6,533 bases of DNA from Alphaproteobacteria bacterium. Lineage in GTDB: Bacteria; Pseudomonadota; Alphaproteobacteria; Rhizobiales; Aestuariivirgaceae. Location: the NCBI GenBank assembly GCA_005884715.1, contig VAZZ01000272.1, positions 582 to 7,114 of the forward strand, written 5' to 3'. The notes beneath the pieces are model-generated. The model searched no databases. It saw nothing but the letters and a program-made list of their open reading frames with translations, and was not told where the DNA came from. Positions 6,434-6,533 of this stretch are shown piece after piece. The first letter of the stretch is position 1. Each line of letters opens with the position of its first letter. A program made the position numbers and the translations under genes.

Positions 6434-6533
6434 CTATTTGAGTTCGCTCGCGACATGCTCGGCATGCTGCTGGTGGCCCTGGAAGATCTTCAGGCCGGTT
6501 TCCAGAAGGCTCTTGAGCTCGCCATTGCTGGCG
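6434..6533 (-). CDS. C-terminal end of an unidentified protein, possibly DUF4142-like (partial)
   Basis: Only the last 32 codons are in the window, ending at the TAG at 6434-6436; the gene begins beyond position 6533. The peptide runs from ASNGELKSLLETGLK to QHAEHVASELK. It is charged and helical-looking, with several histidines. The pattern of a helix ending LK..L..G...F..H..HAE resembles the last helix of DUF4142 ferritin-like exported proteins, but the match is from memory and the fragment is short. The stop lies 4 nt before the cupredoxin ATG at 6429, so the two genes very likely share a transcript. A small four-helix protein of another family is an alternative. Confidence 0.6.
   Translation of the reverse strand, partial: ASNGELKSLLETGLKIFQGHQQHAEHVASELK

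Overview
The window looks like a chromosomal segment of a GC-rich alphaproteobacterium, most likely in the Hyphomicrobiales (Rhizobiales). The grounds are protein similarity recalled from memory: the phosphomannomutase and ManC-type proteins resemble rhizobial or Beijerinckiaceae-type sequences, and codons are mostly G/C-ending. I could not run a search, so the lineage is an inference. I see no tRNA, rRNA, CRISPR array, insertion sequence or attachment site.

Layout. (1) Positions 73-1579 (+) hold a phosphomannomutase/phosphoglucomutase whose reading frame is broken at about 1219. All catalytic motifs are present, but the C-terminal phosphate-binding domain is in a different frame. (2) Positions 1616-3052 (+) hold a ManC/AlgA-type mannose-1-phosphate guanylyltransferase fused to a mannose-6-phosphate isomerase domain. 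The guanylyltransferase half looks sound, but the isomerase half has lost its usual metal-ligand signature. Together these two genes would make GDP-mannose for surface polysaccharide. (3) Positions 3053-3708 hold no convincing gene, but end in a plausible promoter and ribosome binding site. (4) Positions 3709-4923 (+) hold a cyclopropane-fatty-acid-synthase-like methyltransferase that lacks canonical active-site residues. (5) Positions 4907-5866 (-) hold a three-histidine-box fatty acid desaturase that overlaps the methyltransferase tail-to-tail by 17 bp. (6) Positions 5867-6102 are a short intergenic region rich in inverted repeats, including a perfect 16-bp palindrome upstream of the desaturase. 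(7) Positions 6103-6429 (-) hold a small exported cupredoxin. (8) Positions 6434-6533 (-) hold the C-terminal end of a gene that runs off the window and sits 4 nt upstream of the cupredoxin.

How the genes may work together. Genes 1 and 2 form a GDP-mannose cassette, and both carry lesions or divergence, so the cassette may be decaying or redundant with another copy. The desaturase makes cis double bonds in acyl chains, and CFA-family enzymes act on such double bonds, so the convergent pair reads as a membrane-lipid modification module. The cupredoxin and its upstream partner form a separate periplasmic or exported pair. No clearly new multi-gene system is visible. The most notable signals are the altered active sites in the CFA-like enzyme and ManC, the frame lesion in the mutase, and the perfect palindrome before the desaturase.
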